Assembly (NCBI GenBank): GCA_028688535.1
Contig: JAQTXY010000099.1
Location: 1-7,124 of the forward strand
Direction: 5' to 3'
DNA from: Methanothrix sp.
Lineage (GTDB): Archaea > Halobacteriota > Methanosarcinia > Methanotrichales > Methanotrichaceae
DNA length: 7,124 nucleotides
This document shows, piece by piece, positions 1-5,981 of this stretch. Within the stretch, counting starts at the first letter, position 1, and each line of letters starts with the position of its first letter. The notes beneath the pieces were generated by a model. It worked only from the letters and a program-made list of their open reading frames with translations, was not told where the DNA came from and did no database searches. Both the position numbers and the translations under genes were made by a program.

Positions 1-101
1 GGGTTCAGTCCAGTTTGGGTTGTGAAATCATATGAATAATTCAAATACTATAAAACCAGGATGGACGCGAAATAATTTCAGGACTCCACACTTGGCCAAA
101 G

Positions 102-118
102 ACACAAAATATTTATAG
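102..118 (+). promoter_or_regulatory. Archaeal promoter (BRE + TATA box) of the secreted two-gene unit
   Basis: An A-rich BRE-like stretch (ACACAAAAT, 102-110) runs directly into a TATA box (TTTATAG, 112-118). Archaeal transcription normally starts about 25 bases downstream, here near 138-142, which would leave a very short leader carrying the GGAGGT ribosome site at 143-148. A second TATA-like string, CTATAAAA at 48-55, is a possible but less well-placed alternative. The 8-base palindrome TTGGCCAA at 92-99 lies just upstream of the BRE and could be a regulator site, but one short palindrome is weak evidence. Confidence 0.6.
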
Positions 119-142
119 CTAAGTTGAACTCATCTACTTCTT

Positions 143-148
143 GGAGGT
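143..148 (+). promoter_or_regulatory. Ribosome binding site that fixes the start at 154
   Basis: GGAGGT sits six to seven bases before ATG 154. A longer reading frame from TTG at 124 is open, but it would place this strong site inside the gene and add ten residues ahead of a clean signal peptide, so ATG 154 is preferred. Confidence 0.75.
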
Positions 149-153
149 TTTGC

Positions 154-1044
154 ATGAAAATTATTCCGACAGTAATCGCTTTCATTTCCCTGCTATGTCT
201 GCCTGTTGTCTTTGCTGAGGATGTAAGCGTTGATCAGCTCAAGCAGATGATGACTGCATCCGCGAACAATCTCACCACGTATACCTACACTCGCTCTGCA
301 GAAAGCACTATCATCTACAGCAATGAATCGCTCCAAGATAAATTTGCTGCTGAAAAAGCCACCGAAGGAAAGGTGAACCTGACGGCACAGTCCGGTGGGT
401 GGAGCCATCAGCTTACAGATAATGAAACCGGGCAGGTCATCTCCTGGCAAGGATACTTCTTAAACGGCACCGAGTATTGGAAAGAGGGTGATAACTGGAC
501 CCAATTTGTCATCGACGATACTGATGCGGTTATGGCGGACTATAACGAGCTCCCCAGTCAAGTGGAACTCCTGATCTACAGCAACCTATCAATCACAGGC
601 GCGGAGAACATTGACGATGAAGAATGCTACATAATTGCGGCAGAACCGATTCCCTTGCTCAAGGAGACCATCCTGGGAACGCAGATCTATGCCGCCTATC
701 TCTCTTCGCCTTTCTCAATGCCAGACGAATTCGACAACAAGGACTTTGACCTGGACAATACCTCAATTTCGGGCAACAGCAATGTCAGAGTTACAGCCTG
801 GGTTTCCAAACAGACCCAACTGCTCAGGAGAATTGAAATTGACTCCAGCTTGACACTTACACCCTCGATCCTCAATATTGAGGAGCAAGACTTTACCATA
901 CAGTCGACTCTGAAGGAGCGAACCGATTATGGCAATTTCGGTGAGAGCGTGCAAATAGTGCTTCCTTCGGAGAGCCAGAATTCTTCTACCCGCACGAAGG
1001 GTGCTGACTGGAGATGGGCAATCTTTGGACTGGTGGAGCCATAA
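154..1044 (+). CDS. Exported protein of 296 residues, possibly LolA-like/DUF6612-like
   Basis: The protein begins with a Sec signal peptide: a Lys at position 2, a hydrophobic core at about residues 3-20 and a likely cut after VFA (residue 21). The mature part starts with a short helix-like segment (VDQLKQMMTASANNLTTYTY) and is then rich in beta-type segments. The stretch around residues 214-230 (AWVSKQTQLLRRIEID) resembles the strand pair 'W-V-d-k-x-T-x-l-x-r-x-E' of LolA-like and DUF6612-type archaeal envelope proteins; that assignment is an inference. Nine N-X-S/T sequons (N39, N57, N75, N90, N104, N114, N144, N202, N276) suggest a glycosylated cell-surface protein. No transmembrane anchor or lipobox is seen after the signal peptide. 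It is followed after 16 bases by the DUF333 gene, so the two are probably co-transcribed. The role is unknown; it may bind a lipid or protein ligand outside the cell. Confidence 0.8.
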   Translation: MKIIPTVIAFISLLCLPVVFAEDVSVDQLKQMMTASANNLTTYTYTRSAESTIIYSNESLQDKFAAEKATEGKVNLTAQSGGWSHQLTDNETGQVISWQGYFLNGTEYWKEGDNWTQFVIDDTDAVMADYNELPSQVELLIYSNLSITGAENIDDEECYIIAAEPIPLLKETILGTQIYAAYLSSPFSMPDEFDNKDFDLDNTSISGNSNVRVTAWVSKQTQLLRRIEIDSSLTLTPSILNIEEQDFTIQSTLKERTDYGNFGESVQIVLPSESQNSSTRTKGADWRWAIFGLVEP

Positions 1045-1046
1045 TC

Positions 1047-1053
1047 GGAGGGA
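1047..1053 (+). promoter_or_regulatory. Ribosome binding site of the DUF333 gene
   Basis: GGAGGGA lies seven bases before ATG 1061 and three bases after the previous stop codon, a typical intra-operon layout. It supports ATG 1061 as the start. Confidence 0.7.
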
Positions 1054-1060
1054 TAAATAG

Positions 1061-1534
1061 ATGAAATTCTTCAAGAATATTCTCTTCTGCCTTTGCATGC
1101 TGGCATTTTTGTCCTCAAGCATGCTAGCTGGAATTGCACAGGATTCTGCCGATCAGGCACGCTCCTACTGCGTTAAGTCAGGCTATCTTTACAGTTCATC
1201 CCCCGGTGTTAATGATGGTCAAGGAATGTGCGTATTTCCGGATAAGAGCTGGTGCGATTCCCAGGCATTTTTACAGGGAACTTGCAGCCCTCATTTAAAG
1301 ACAAATATCTTGCCGGCATATGTCTCAGAACCCGAAGCCATGTGGACGCAATCAGCCGAATCAATCTGCCGCGGCAGAGGAGGCAGTCTGAGGAGCGTTC
1401 ATACGCCTTATGGTGATATTACTCTATGTGCATTTTCAGATGGAAGTACCTGTGATCTGAAATCTCTGGCAGAGGGAAGATGCGGCGGGGATATGTGGCT
1501 GGCATATGCTCGTTCCTGGCTTGATGCGCCGTAG
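1061..1534 (+). CDS. Exported tandem DUF333 (PF03891) protein
   Basis: The 157-residue product has a signal peptide (KFFKN basic start, hydrophobic core at about 7-25, likely cut after GIA at 26). The rest is two DUF333-type repeats, recognised by the pattern of a first Cys, a Gly-rich loop, C-x-F-x-D-x-S-x-C-D and a final G-x-C. Repeat 1 has C37, C57, C65 and C75; repeat 2 has C103, C123, C131 and C141. Each cysteine is exactly 66 residues after its partner, so both repeats probably fold alike with two disulfides each. DUF333 proteins are small secreted domains of unknown function, sometimes labelled 'putative hemolysin', a label with little support. A short tail (WLAYARSWLDAP) follows repeat 2. 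The gene is the second of the secreted unit and is followed by an oligo-T terminator. Export and the domain call are secure; the function is not known. Confidence 0.85.
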   Translation: MKFFKNILFCLCMLAFLSSSMLAGIAQDSADQARSYCVKSGYLYSSSPGVNDGQGMCVFPDKSWCDSQAFLQGTCSPHLKTNILPAYVSEPEAMWTQSAESICRGRGGSLRSVHTPYGDITLCAFSDGSTCDLKSLAEGRCGGDMWLAYARSWLDAP

Positions 1535-1550
1535 ATTGTTTATATTACTA

Positions 1551-1570
1551 ATTATATTTTTTTATATTTT
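1551..1570 (+). terminator. Oligo-T transcription terminator
   Basis: An uninterrupted run of seven T (1557-1563) and a second run of four T (1567-1570), inside a very AT-rich stretch, begin 22 bases after the DUF333 stop. Archaeal RNA polymerase terminates at such U-tracts without needing a hairpin. This probably ends the secreted two-gene unit. Confidence 0.6.
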
Positions 1571-1573
1571 AAT

Positions 1574-1591
1574 AAGTATTGACTTATAAAA
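1574..1591 (+). promoter_or_regulatory. Archaeal promoter of the 368-residue unknown gene
   Basis: CTTATAAAA (1583-1591) fits an archaeal TATA box, preceded by the less convincing BRE candidate AAGTATTGA. Initiation about 25 bases downstream (near 1612) would give a leader of about 40 bases. A second string, CTATAAAC at 1628-1635, lies too close to ATG 1652 unless the message is leaderless. Confidence 0.5.
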
Positions 1592-1594
1592 CAA

Positions 1595-1643
1595 ATCTAC
1601 CAAAATGTTATATTTGGGGAAAAATATCTATAAACTGGTAGAT
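1595..1643. repeat. 8-base inverted repeat between TATA box and start codon
   Basis: ATCTACCA (1595-1602) and TGGTAGAT (1636-1643) are perfect reverse complements separated by 33 bases. The left arm lies just after the TATA box and the right arm ends eight bases before ATG 1652. With initiation near 1612 the left arm is not transcribed, so a DNA operator fits better than an RNA hairpin; with an earlier start the arms could pair and cover the ribosome entry region. An 8-base match in a spacer of this size could also arise by chance. Confidence 0.35.
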
Positions 1644-1651
1644 GATCGACA

Positions 1652-2758
1652 ATGAACTCTGATGAAGTTTGGTTTTCTCACAGAGAAAAAATATTCCAGA
1701 TTAAAGATGGGAAGGTCGAATGGACAGATGAGACGAAGATATGGAACTGGGATCACTGCACAATCACGCTGGTAAAATCTCCCAAGAAAAAGCTCAGAGT
1801 AGTGGTAAGGAGCAACGCCAACCGAAACCAAACATCGTTTAAGGTCAACCGGCCAATGACCCTGAGATATATGCTGGGTTTTGATATTGATCAGGTTTAT
1901 CCGCTGAGGTGCGAGAGTCCGAATTTTAAAAATAACTCTGAAAATAGTAACCTCTCATGGACCGGTCCTGGAGATAGATGGGTATTTCAACTGGACGAAG
2001 ATTATTGGATATGGGAGTATAAACAAGATGGGTCGGACGTTAACTCTTCTAATGTCTATAAGATCTATCAGGAGATACTAGGAAGTCTATCCAGCACGAT
2101 CCAGGACGGCTTTGACCAGGTCTTCGATTTGCAGCCGAAAAGCCTGAGCGATAGGATGGTCATAGATCATCTCCAATCTCCACCCGGCAGTATGAAAGAC
2201 CGCATTATTCCCGCAATATACCAGCCGGCAATAGATGGCTTAAAGAACTATCTTCGAGAGGTACATTGTGCTCAAAAAGATCTTGATGGTGGAATTTCTG
2301 AGGTCGAGGTCACTTTGATCTTTAATAACGAAGAATTAAGAAAACATCGCCTCCTGGATATCCCATATCGAGAGCTTCGCCGCTTGATGTATAACCGAGA
2401 TAGCGATGTGGAGAGCTTTAAAATACATATCGACAGAAACAATATGAAAAACAATCGTTTCATCTTCAAAAACATCCACAGCATAATCGATGGCATTAAC
2501 AATGACCTTAATGAGGATTCGATACATGGTGATCCGGAAGGTACGGGAAATGCGATCAGCTACTACTTAATCGACTATGGTCATCCGGTAATATTTGTGA
2601 ACACCTCCAATCATGCTATGGCAGAGCATGATGCTAACCAGAAGCTATGGAAATGGGAGTATGTGCCTGGCGTGATGGATTCGCCGCTGATTCTGGGAAG
2701 CAAGACTCGCAAAGAGATAGATGCTGAATTTGATCGAGGGCAGGCAAATAAAACATGA
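1652..2758 (+). CDS. Uncharacterised cytoplasmic protein of 368 residues
   Basis: I do not recognise this protein. It has no signal peptide or membrane segment. The N-terminal part (about 1-125) is beta-like and rich in Trp (W7, W24, W31, W33, W103, W110, W119, W121). A helical middle (about 135-205) follows. The C-terminal part (about 215-357) begins with a strand-like segment (EVEVTLIFNNEELR) and holds the most constrained-looking stretch: NTSNHAMAEHD (317-327), KLWKWEYVP (331-339) and GSKTRKEID (349-357). H321, H326 and D327 could be functional, but no catalytic signature is identifiable. Its ribosome site is weak (TGATC at 1643-1647, matching only the tail of the anti-Shine-Dalgarno pairing). 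By eye it is more AT-rich than the genes after it. Its stop codon overlaps the start of the iron-sulfur protein gene (ATGA, 2755-2758), which implies translational coupling. Confidence 0.75.
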   Translation: MNSDEVWFSHREKIFQIKDGKVEWTDETKIWNWDHCTITLVKSPKKKLRVVVRSNANRNQTSFKVNRPMTLRYMLGFDIDQVYPLRCESPNFKNNSENSNLSWTGPGDRWVFQLDEDYWIWEYKQDGSDVNSSNVYKIYQEILGSLSSTIQDGFDQVFDLQPKSLSDRMVIDHLQSPPGSMKDRIIPAIYQPAIDGLKNYLREVHCAQKDLDGGISEVEVTLIFNNEELRKHRLLDIPYRELRRLMYNRDSDVESFKIHIDRNNMKNNRFIFKNIHSIIDGINNDLNEDSIHGDPEGTGNAISYYLIDYGHPVIFVNTSNHAMAEHDANQKLWKWEYVPGVMDSPLILGSKTRKEIDAEFDRGQANKT

Positions 2759-3516
2759 GAAAGATCATCAAGATAGACCCGCAGCTTTGCAACGGCTGTG
2801 GCGAGTGCATCACCGCTTGTGCGGAAGGCGCCATCGAGCTAAAAGACGGAAAAGCCTATGTGGTGAGCGACAGCTTCTGCGACGGCCTAGGCGCATGCCT
2901 GGCCGTCTGCCCACAGGGTGCTCTAACCATCGAGGAGCGCGACGCCCCGGCGTTTGATGAGATGGCAGCTCAAGAGCATAAGAGTCTCTCTCAAAAGCAT
3001 GGACAATTGCATCGTGCAAGAGGCGCAAATGAAGGCTCCGGTCATTTTGCGGCACTCACGCCCTGCACAGCTCCCATTACCTTAAAGCGAGATCAAAAGG
3101 CCCAGGCAGATTTTTCTCGCGAAAAGATTAAGCCCGGAGAAGATCATGCCAATGAGTTATGCGGCTGGCCCATTCAGATGAGACTGGTCCGTCCCTGGGC
3201 TCCTTACCTGCAGGGCGCTCGCCTGCTGGTAGCAGGAGACTGCACCGCTTTTGCCTATCCTGCCATCCAGCAGGACTTCATAAAAGGCCGCGTGGCCCTG
3301 GTTGGCTGTCCCAAGCTCGATGAGACCGGGCCTTTTGTGGAAAAGTTGGCCGAGATTATCAAGCAAAACGAGATCCAGGACATTGCTGTGCTGCACATGA
3401 CTGTGCCCTGCTGCTCTCAGCTAGCCCAGCTGGTTTCTAAGGCCGTGCACATTTCTGGAAAAGATGTGCCTCAGAAAAGTTATGTGGTGGGAATTGATGG
3501 TAAACTAATTCTCTAA
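2755..3516 (+). CDS. Ferredoxin-domain iron-sulfur protein of 253 residues
   Basis: The N-terminal 60 residues are a ferredoxin-type domain. Motif 1 has C12, C15, C18 and C22 (C-x2-C-x2-C-x3-C). Motif 2 is CDGLGACLAVCP with C42, C48 and C52, where Leu45 stands in for the usual second cysteine. By ferredoxin logic, C12/C15/C18/C52 bind a [4Fe-4S] cluster, while C42/C48/C22 leave a three-ligand site suited to [3Fe-4S] or an open-site [4Fe-4S] cluster. After a variable linker (about 70-133), a C-terminal domain (about 135-253) carries C136, C163 (GDCTAFAY), C185 (GCPKLDE) and C219-C220 (VPCC). This two-part layout is known as a stand-alone 4Fe-4S protein in strict anaerobes, including clostridia and methanogens; I recall the family but no defined reaction. 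It is probably a cytoplasmic electron carrier or redox sensor. Its start overlaps the upstream stop; the nearest purine-rich site (GAGGG, 2736-2740) is rather far, consistent with coupling. Confidence 0.85.
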   Translation: MRKIIKIDPQLCNGCGECITACAEGAIELKDGKAYVVSDSFCDGLGACLAVCPQGALTIEERDAPAFDEMAAQEHKSLSQKHGQLHRARGANEGSGHFAALTPCTAPITLKRDQKAQADFSREKIKPGEDHANELCGWPIQMRLVRPWAPYLQGARLLVAGDCTAFAYPAIQQDFIKGRVALVGCPKLDETGPFVEKLAEIIKQNEIQDIAVLHMTVPCCSQLAQLVSKAVHISGKDVPQKSYVVGIDGKLIL

Positions 3517-3528
3517 TCACTCGAAAAG

Positions 3529-3545
3529 TTTTTACTGTTATAAAA
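3529..3545 (+). promoter_or_regulatory. Short intergenic spacer with weak T-run and TATA-like string
   Basis: The 42-base gap between the iron-sulfur and AI-2E genes holds a T5 run (3529-3533), which could partly terminate transcription, and TTATAAAA (3538-3545). The latter is too close to ATG 3559 to act as its promoter unless the message is almost leaderless, which the good GGAG site argues against. Read-through from upstream is more likely. Confidence 0.25.
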
Positions 3546-3550
3546 GGAGA
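3545..3550 (+). promoter_or_regulatory. Ribosome binding site of the AI-2E family gene
   Basis: AGGAGA lies eight bases before ATG 3559. The nearby ATG at 3554 is in another frame and soon reaches a stop, so 3559 is the start. Confidence 0.7.
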
Positions 3551-3558
3551 GTCATGAC

Positions 3559-4623
3559 ATGGATTTCAGCCGTCGTTTTGACATGGCAGCAGGATCTCTA
3601 GTCTTCCTGGTCTTTCTCGCCACAGTTTACCTGACCAAGGATTTCCTTACCACTATTTTGCTGAGCATAGTCATGGTGTTTCTCCTCAAGCCGCTTTTTG
3701 CCGCCTTCTTTCGTCTGACCCGGCAGAGACAGATCTCCTCATTCTTTTCCATATTGATTGTCTTCATCTTTATTCTGGCCATTTTGCTTGGCATCACCAC
3801 GGTTCTCCTGGTGGAGATATCCAATCTAGAAAGATCTGGAGCCCTGTCAGGCATCCAATTCACGGTCATAACTCAGGAGATCGACGAATGGGCCATGAGC
3901 GCCCTTCCTGCCTGGGTTTATAATTACGTGAATGTCATAATACTTAAAAACGTACAGGAGATAAGCGACATACCTGTGACCATTGCCACCTGGCTCTTTC
4001 CCATTGTGCAGCGAGAGCTAACCTCATTTGCCTCCAATCTACCCGTGCTTTTTGCTCAATTGATTGTAGTGGTGTTCATCACCTACTATATCCTCATTGA
4101 CGGCAAGGAGTTTCTGGCCAAAGCAGTGGACCTGGTTCCCAGGCAAAAGCGAGCAATTGTTCTGGATTTTCTGCAGGAGCTTGGCGGCATCTATAATACC
4201 CTTTTTACAGTCTACTTCACCACATCTATGTTAAGCGGCGTTTTAGCTGCAATCGGTTTTTCCATGCTGGGCGTGCCCTATCCCTATTTGATGGGAGTTG
4301 TTGTGGGTATCTTTACGCTTGTCCCCATGCTGGGACCACCCTTCGTATTCATTCCCATGGCACTCTATTATCTGTTCATGGGGGACATAGTTCGCTTCTT
4401 GATAATCATGATATTCGGAACGGTGGTGCTCATGGTGATACCTGAGAATGTAATCCGTCCTCATCTAGCTATGAAAAGTTCCAGGATTCACCCCATAGTC
4501 ACATTGCTCGCGTATACCGCCCCCATATTCGTAGTAGGAATCATAGGCGTGATTATCGGCCCCACTCTCTACGGCTTTCTCCTGGCGGCTTACCGGGCTG
4601 CTGTCAATAACCGGGAGACTTGA
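3559..4623 (+). CDS. AI-2E family transporter (UPF0118, PF01594)
   Basis: The 354-residue integral membrane protein shows about eight hydrophobic segments, near residues 10-26, 29-50, 61-86, 160-181, 213-235, 240-272, 276-296 and 312-345. Between segments 3 and 4 lies a long, more polar stretch (about 87-155), as usual in this family. Family hallmarks are the LVPMLGP motif (254-260) and PENVIRPHL (295-303), and the length is typical. The family is named after E. coli TqsA, which exports autoinducer-2, but members in archaea and many bacteria act on other substrates, including sodium or proton antiport in some; the substrate here cannot be read from sequence. There is no luxS-like neighbour in the window. 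It lies 42 bases after the iron-sulfur gene and 65 bases before the likely start of the AAA ATPase. The family assignment is firm; quorum sensing should not be inferred. Confidence 0.9.
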   Translation: MDFSRRFDMAAGSLVFLVFLATVYLTKDFLTTILLSIVMVFLLKPLFAAFFRLTRQRQISSFFSILIVFIFILAILLGITTVLLVEISNLERSGALSGIQFTVITQEIDEWAMSALPAWVYNYVNVIILKNVQEISDIPVTIATWLFPIVQRELTSFASNLPVLFAQLIVVVFITYYILIDGKEFLAKAVDLVPRQKRAIVLDFLQELGGIYNTLFTVYFTTSMLSGVLAAIGFSMLGVPYPYLMGVVVGIFTLVPMLGPPFVFIPMALYYLFMGDIVRFLIIMIFGTVVLMVIPENVIRPHLAMKSSRIHPIVTLLAYTAPIFVVGIIGVIIGPTLYGFLLAAYRAAVNNRET

Positions 4624-4628
4624 CGAAT

Positions 4629-4648
4629 GGAAAGGTTTATCTCTTTTT
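4629..4648 (+). promoter_or_regulatory. Likely promoter of the AAA ATPase gene, overlapping a T-run
   Basis: GGAAAGG (4629-4635, BRE-like) is followed by TTTATCTC (4636-4643, TATA-like). Initiation near 4664-4668 would give a leader of about 22-25 bases carrying GGAG at 4677-4680. The overlapping T5 run (4644-4648) lies about 20 bases after the AI-2E stop and may act as that gene's terminator. The presence of a promoter here argues that the ATPase does not start upstream at TTG 4620. Confidence 0.45.
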
Positions 4649-4676
4649 CTTGGCCACTAGTTTAGTTCAGTTCCAT

Positions 4677-4680
4677 GGAG
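4677..4680 (+). promoter_or_regulatory. Ribosome binding site deciding the AAA ATPase start
   Basis: GGAG lies eight bases before ATG 4689. The alternative TTG at 4620 has GGGAG only two bases upstream (4613-4617), too close for normal initiation, and would add 23 residues of hydrophobic sequence encoded by the promoter region. Confidence 0.65.
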
Positions 4681-4688
4681 CTTTAAAG

Positions 4689-5981
4689 ATGGGCGTAGAG
4701 AATGGCTTGGAGAAGTTTGGTGCTATTGATGTTGCAGAGCTGCTGCTGACTGCAGATATTTATAACCGCACAGAAAATTTGATTGAAGACGACCTGCCTC
4801 CCAATATTCGCAAGCATTACTTCGATGTGCAGACTAGAAGCGTCAAAAGGCCGATTTATGTAACCAGCGCAGATGCACAGAAGATTTATGGCATTGAGAA
4901 TGTTAAAGCGGTTATAAAAGATCTCACTTTTGTGGCTTTTGAGGAATTTGGATCCCAGCTTCGGCTGACTGTATTCGATGTAGCGGCCAAGTGGTTTGCC
5001 AATCAAAAGGACCTGGCAAGGATTAAATCGAATCCCACATTGGCTTACTTCTATGAGAACTATGATTCTATGGACGTAAGCTATGCCCAGGCCAGGAGCA
5101 CCAATAAGCCTCTCTCTGCTGACCGGGAATGGATCGACGCCAAGATTAAGGAGCTTTGCAAGGATTCCAAGGAGGCGGAAGATCTTCTCAAGCTGGCCTA
5201 CATCAAGGCCCCTGAGGATGTGAGGGACAAAATTGCCGGTCTGATCTTGACAGAGGATCAGAAGTCAGAGATCGAAAAGATGGGCAAGGCTCTGAAAAAT
5301 CGGCAATATCTGCGAGAGATCGGGCTCTATGAAATCGGCAAACTTCTTTTCGTCGGCCCGCCTGGAACCGGCAAGACTTCTACCGCCCGGGCTCTTTCCA
5401 GTTGGTTTTCCCTGCCCATTGTGGAGGTTCGCCTCTCCATGATCACCAGCCAGTATTTGGGAGAGACGTCTAAGAACATAGACAAAGTCTTTGAGCTGGC
5501 CAAGAGGCTATCCCCCTGCATACTGCTTATTGATGAGTTCGATTTTGTGGCCAAGACCAGAACCTCAGATGAACACGGCGCCATGAAGAGAGCCGTCAAC
5601 TCGCTCCTTAAAGCTATAGATGAGATCAGCCTGGTAGAGCATGGCGTTTTGCTCCTGGCAGCCACCAACCATCCCCAGCTTCTGGATTATGCGGCCTGGA
5701 GGAGGTTTGACAAAGTATTGACCTTCCCATTGCCTGACAAGGATATGAGGCGCATGATCCTGGACAAGGTAATCTCCCGCATTGATGCAGATGTCGATAC
5801 AGCTGCTCTCGCAGAAGCAACGGAGGGCTACTCGGGCTCGGACCTCCGGCTAGTGATCAGGGAAGCGGTGCTCAATGCTCTCCTGGAGGATCGCAGACAT
5901 TTAACCCAGGAAGATATGGATCTGTCTATTGGAGAGTTCCGGCGCAGGATCTCTGATTACAAGCGGAGCGTTACGGCATGA
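4689..5981 (+). CDS. AAA ATPase with classical threading motifs and unknown N-terminal half
   Basis: From ATG 4689 the product is 430 residues. Residues 1 to about 190 form an unrecognised, mostly alpha/beta-looking N-terminal half. The C-terminal half is a single AAA module: Walker A GPPGTGKT (223-230), a pore-loop-1 type segment with Y256-L-G-E, Walker B ILLIDEFD with D282 and E283, sensor 1 N327, arginine-finger candidates R338-R339 in AAWRRFD, and the GYSGSDLR sensor-2 region (380-387). The spacing LD-x4-R-R-F-D resembles the RRRF-[DE] signature of Vps4/katanin/spastin-type enzymes more than the GRFD of p97, with Trp replacing the first Arg. All residues for ATP hydrolysis are present, and the aromatic pore loop suggests a ring that pulls on protein substrates. 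The N-terminal half probably picks the substrate. It is followed closely by the PhnP-like gene through a bridging mini-frame. Confidence 0.9.
   Translation: MGVENGLEKFGAIDVAELLLTADIYNRTENLIEDDLPPNIRKHYFDVQTRSVKRPIYVTSADAQKIYGIENVKAVIKDLTFVAFEEFGSQLRLTVFDVAAKWFANQKDLARIKSNPTLAYFYENYDSMDVSYAQARSTNKPLSADREWIDAKIKELCKDSKEAEDLLKLAYIKAPEDVRDKIAGLILTEDQKSEIEKMGKALKNRQYLREIGLYEIGKLLFVGPPGTGKTSTARALSSWFSLPIVEVRLSMITSQYLGETSKNIDKVFELAKRLSPCILLIDEFDFVAKTRTSDEHGAMKRAVNSLLKAIDEISLVEHGVLLLAATNHPQLLDYAAWRRFDKVLTFPLPDKDMRRMILDKVISRIDADVDTAALAEATEGYSGSDLRLVIREAVLNALLEDRRHLTQEDMDLSIGEFRRRISDYKRSVTA

Noticed and set aside
1..39. Open + strand frame ending at TAA 37-39 (reads GFSPVWVVKSYE), possible tail of an upstream gene
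   Set aside because: Only twelve codons are visible and the other frames also close within about 33 bases, so there is no support beyond an absence of stops.
763..1122. 119-codon reading frame on the - strand
   Set aside because: It lies opposite the exported protein gene and the start of the DUF333 gene, both of which have signal peptides and ribosome sites; its product has no recognisable features.
1061..1534. Hemolysin annotation for the DUF333 protein
   Set aside because: The 'putative hemolysin' label is carried over from old annotations; nothing in the sequence indicates membrane lysis.
2721..2957. 78-codon + strand frame overlapping the start of the iron-sulfur gene
   Set aside because: The product is rich in Arg and Cys from out-of-frame reading of the cysteine motifs; the overlapping frame has clear ferredoxin signatures.
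3551..3558. Palindrome GTCATGAC directly before the AI-2E start codon
   Set aside because: A single 8-base palindrome between ribosome site and start codon, with no second copy, is best explained by chance.
3559..4623. Quorum-sensing (autoinducer-2) system
   Set aside because: Only the family name suggests it. No luxS-like or receptor gene is present and most members of this family do not carry autoinducer-2.
4627..4665. 12-codon frame (MERFISFSWPLV) between the AI-2E and AAA genes
   Set aside because: It lies over the probable TATA box and transcript start of the AAA gene and has no proper ribosome site.
5327..5668. 113-codon reading frame on the - strand
   Set aside because: It is antisense to the conserved Walker A to sensor 1 region of the AAA ATPase, so the open frame reflects codon bias of that gene.
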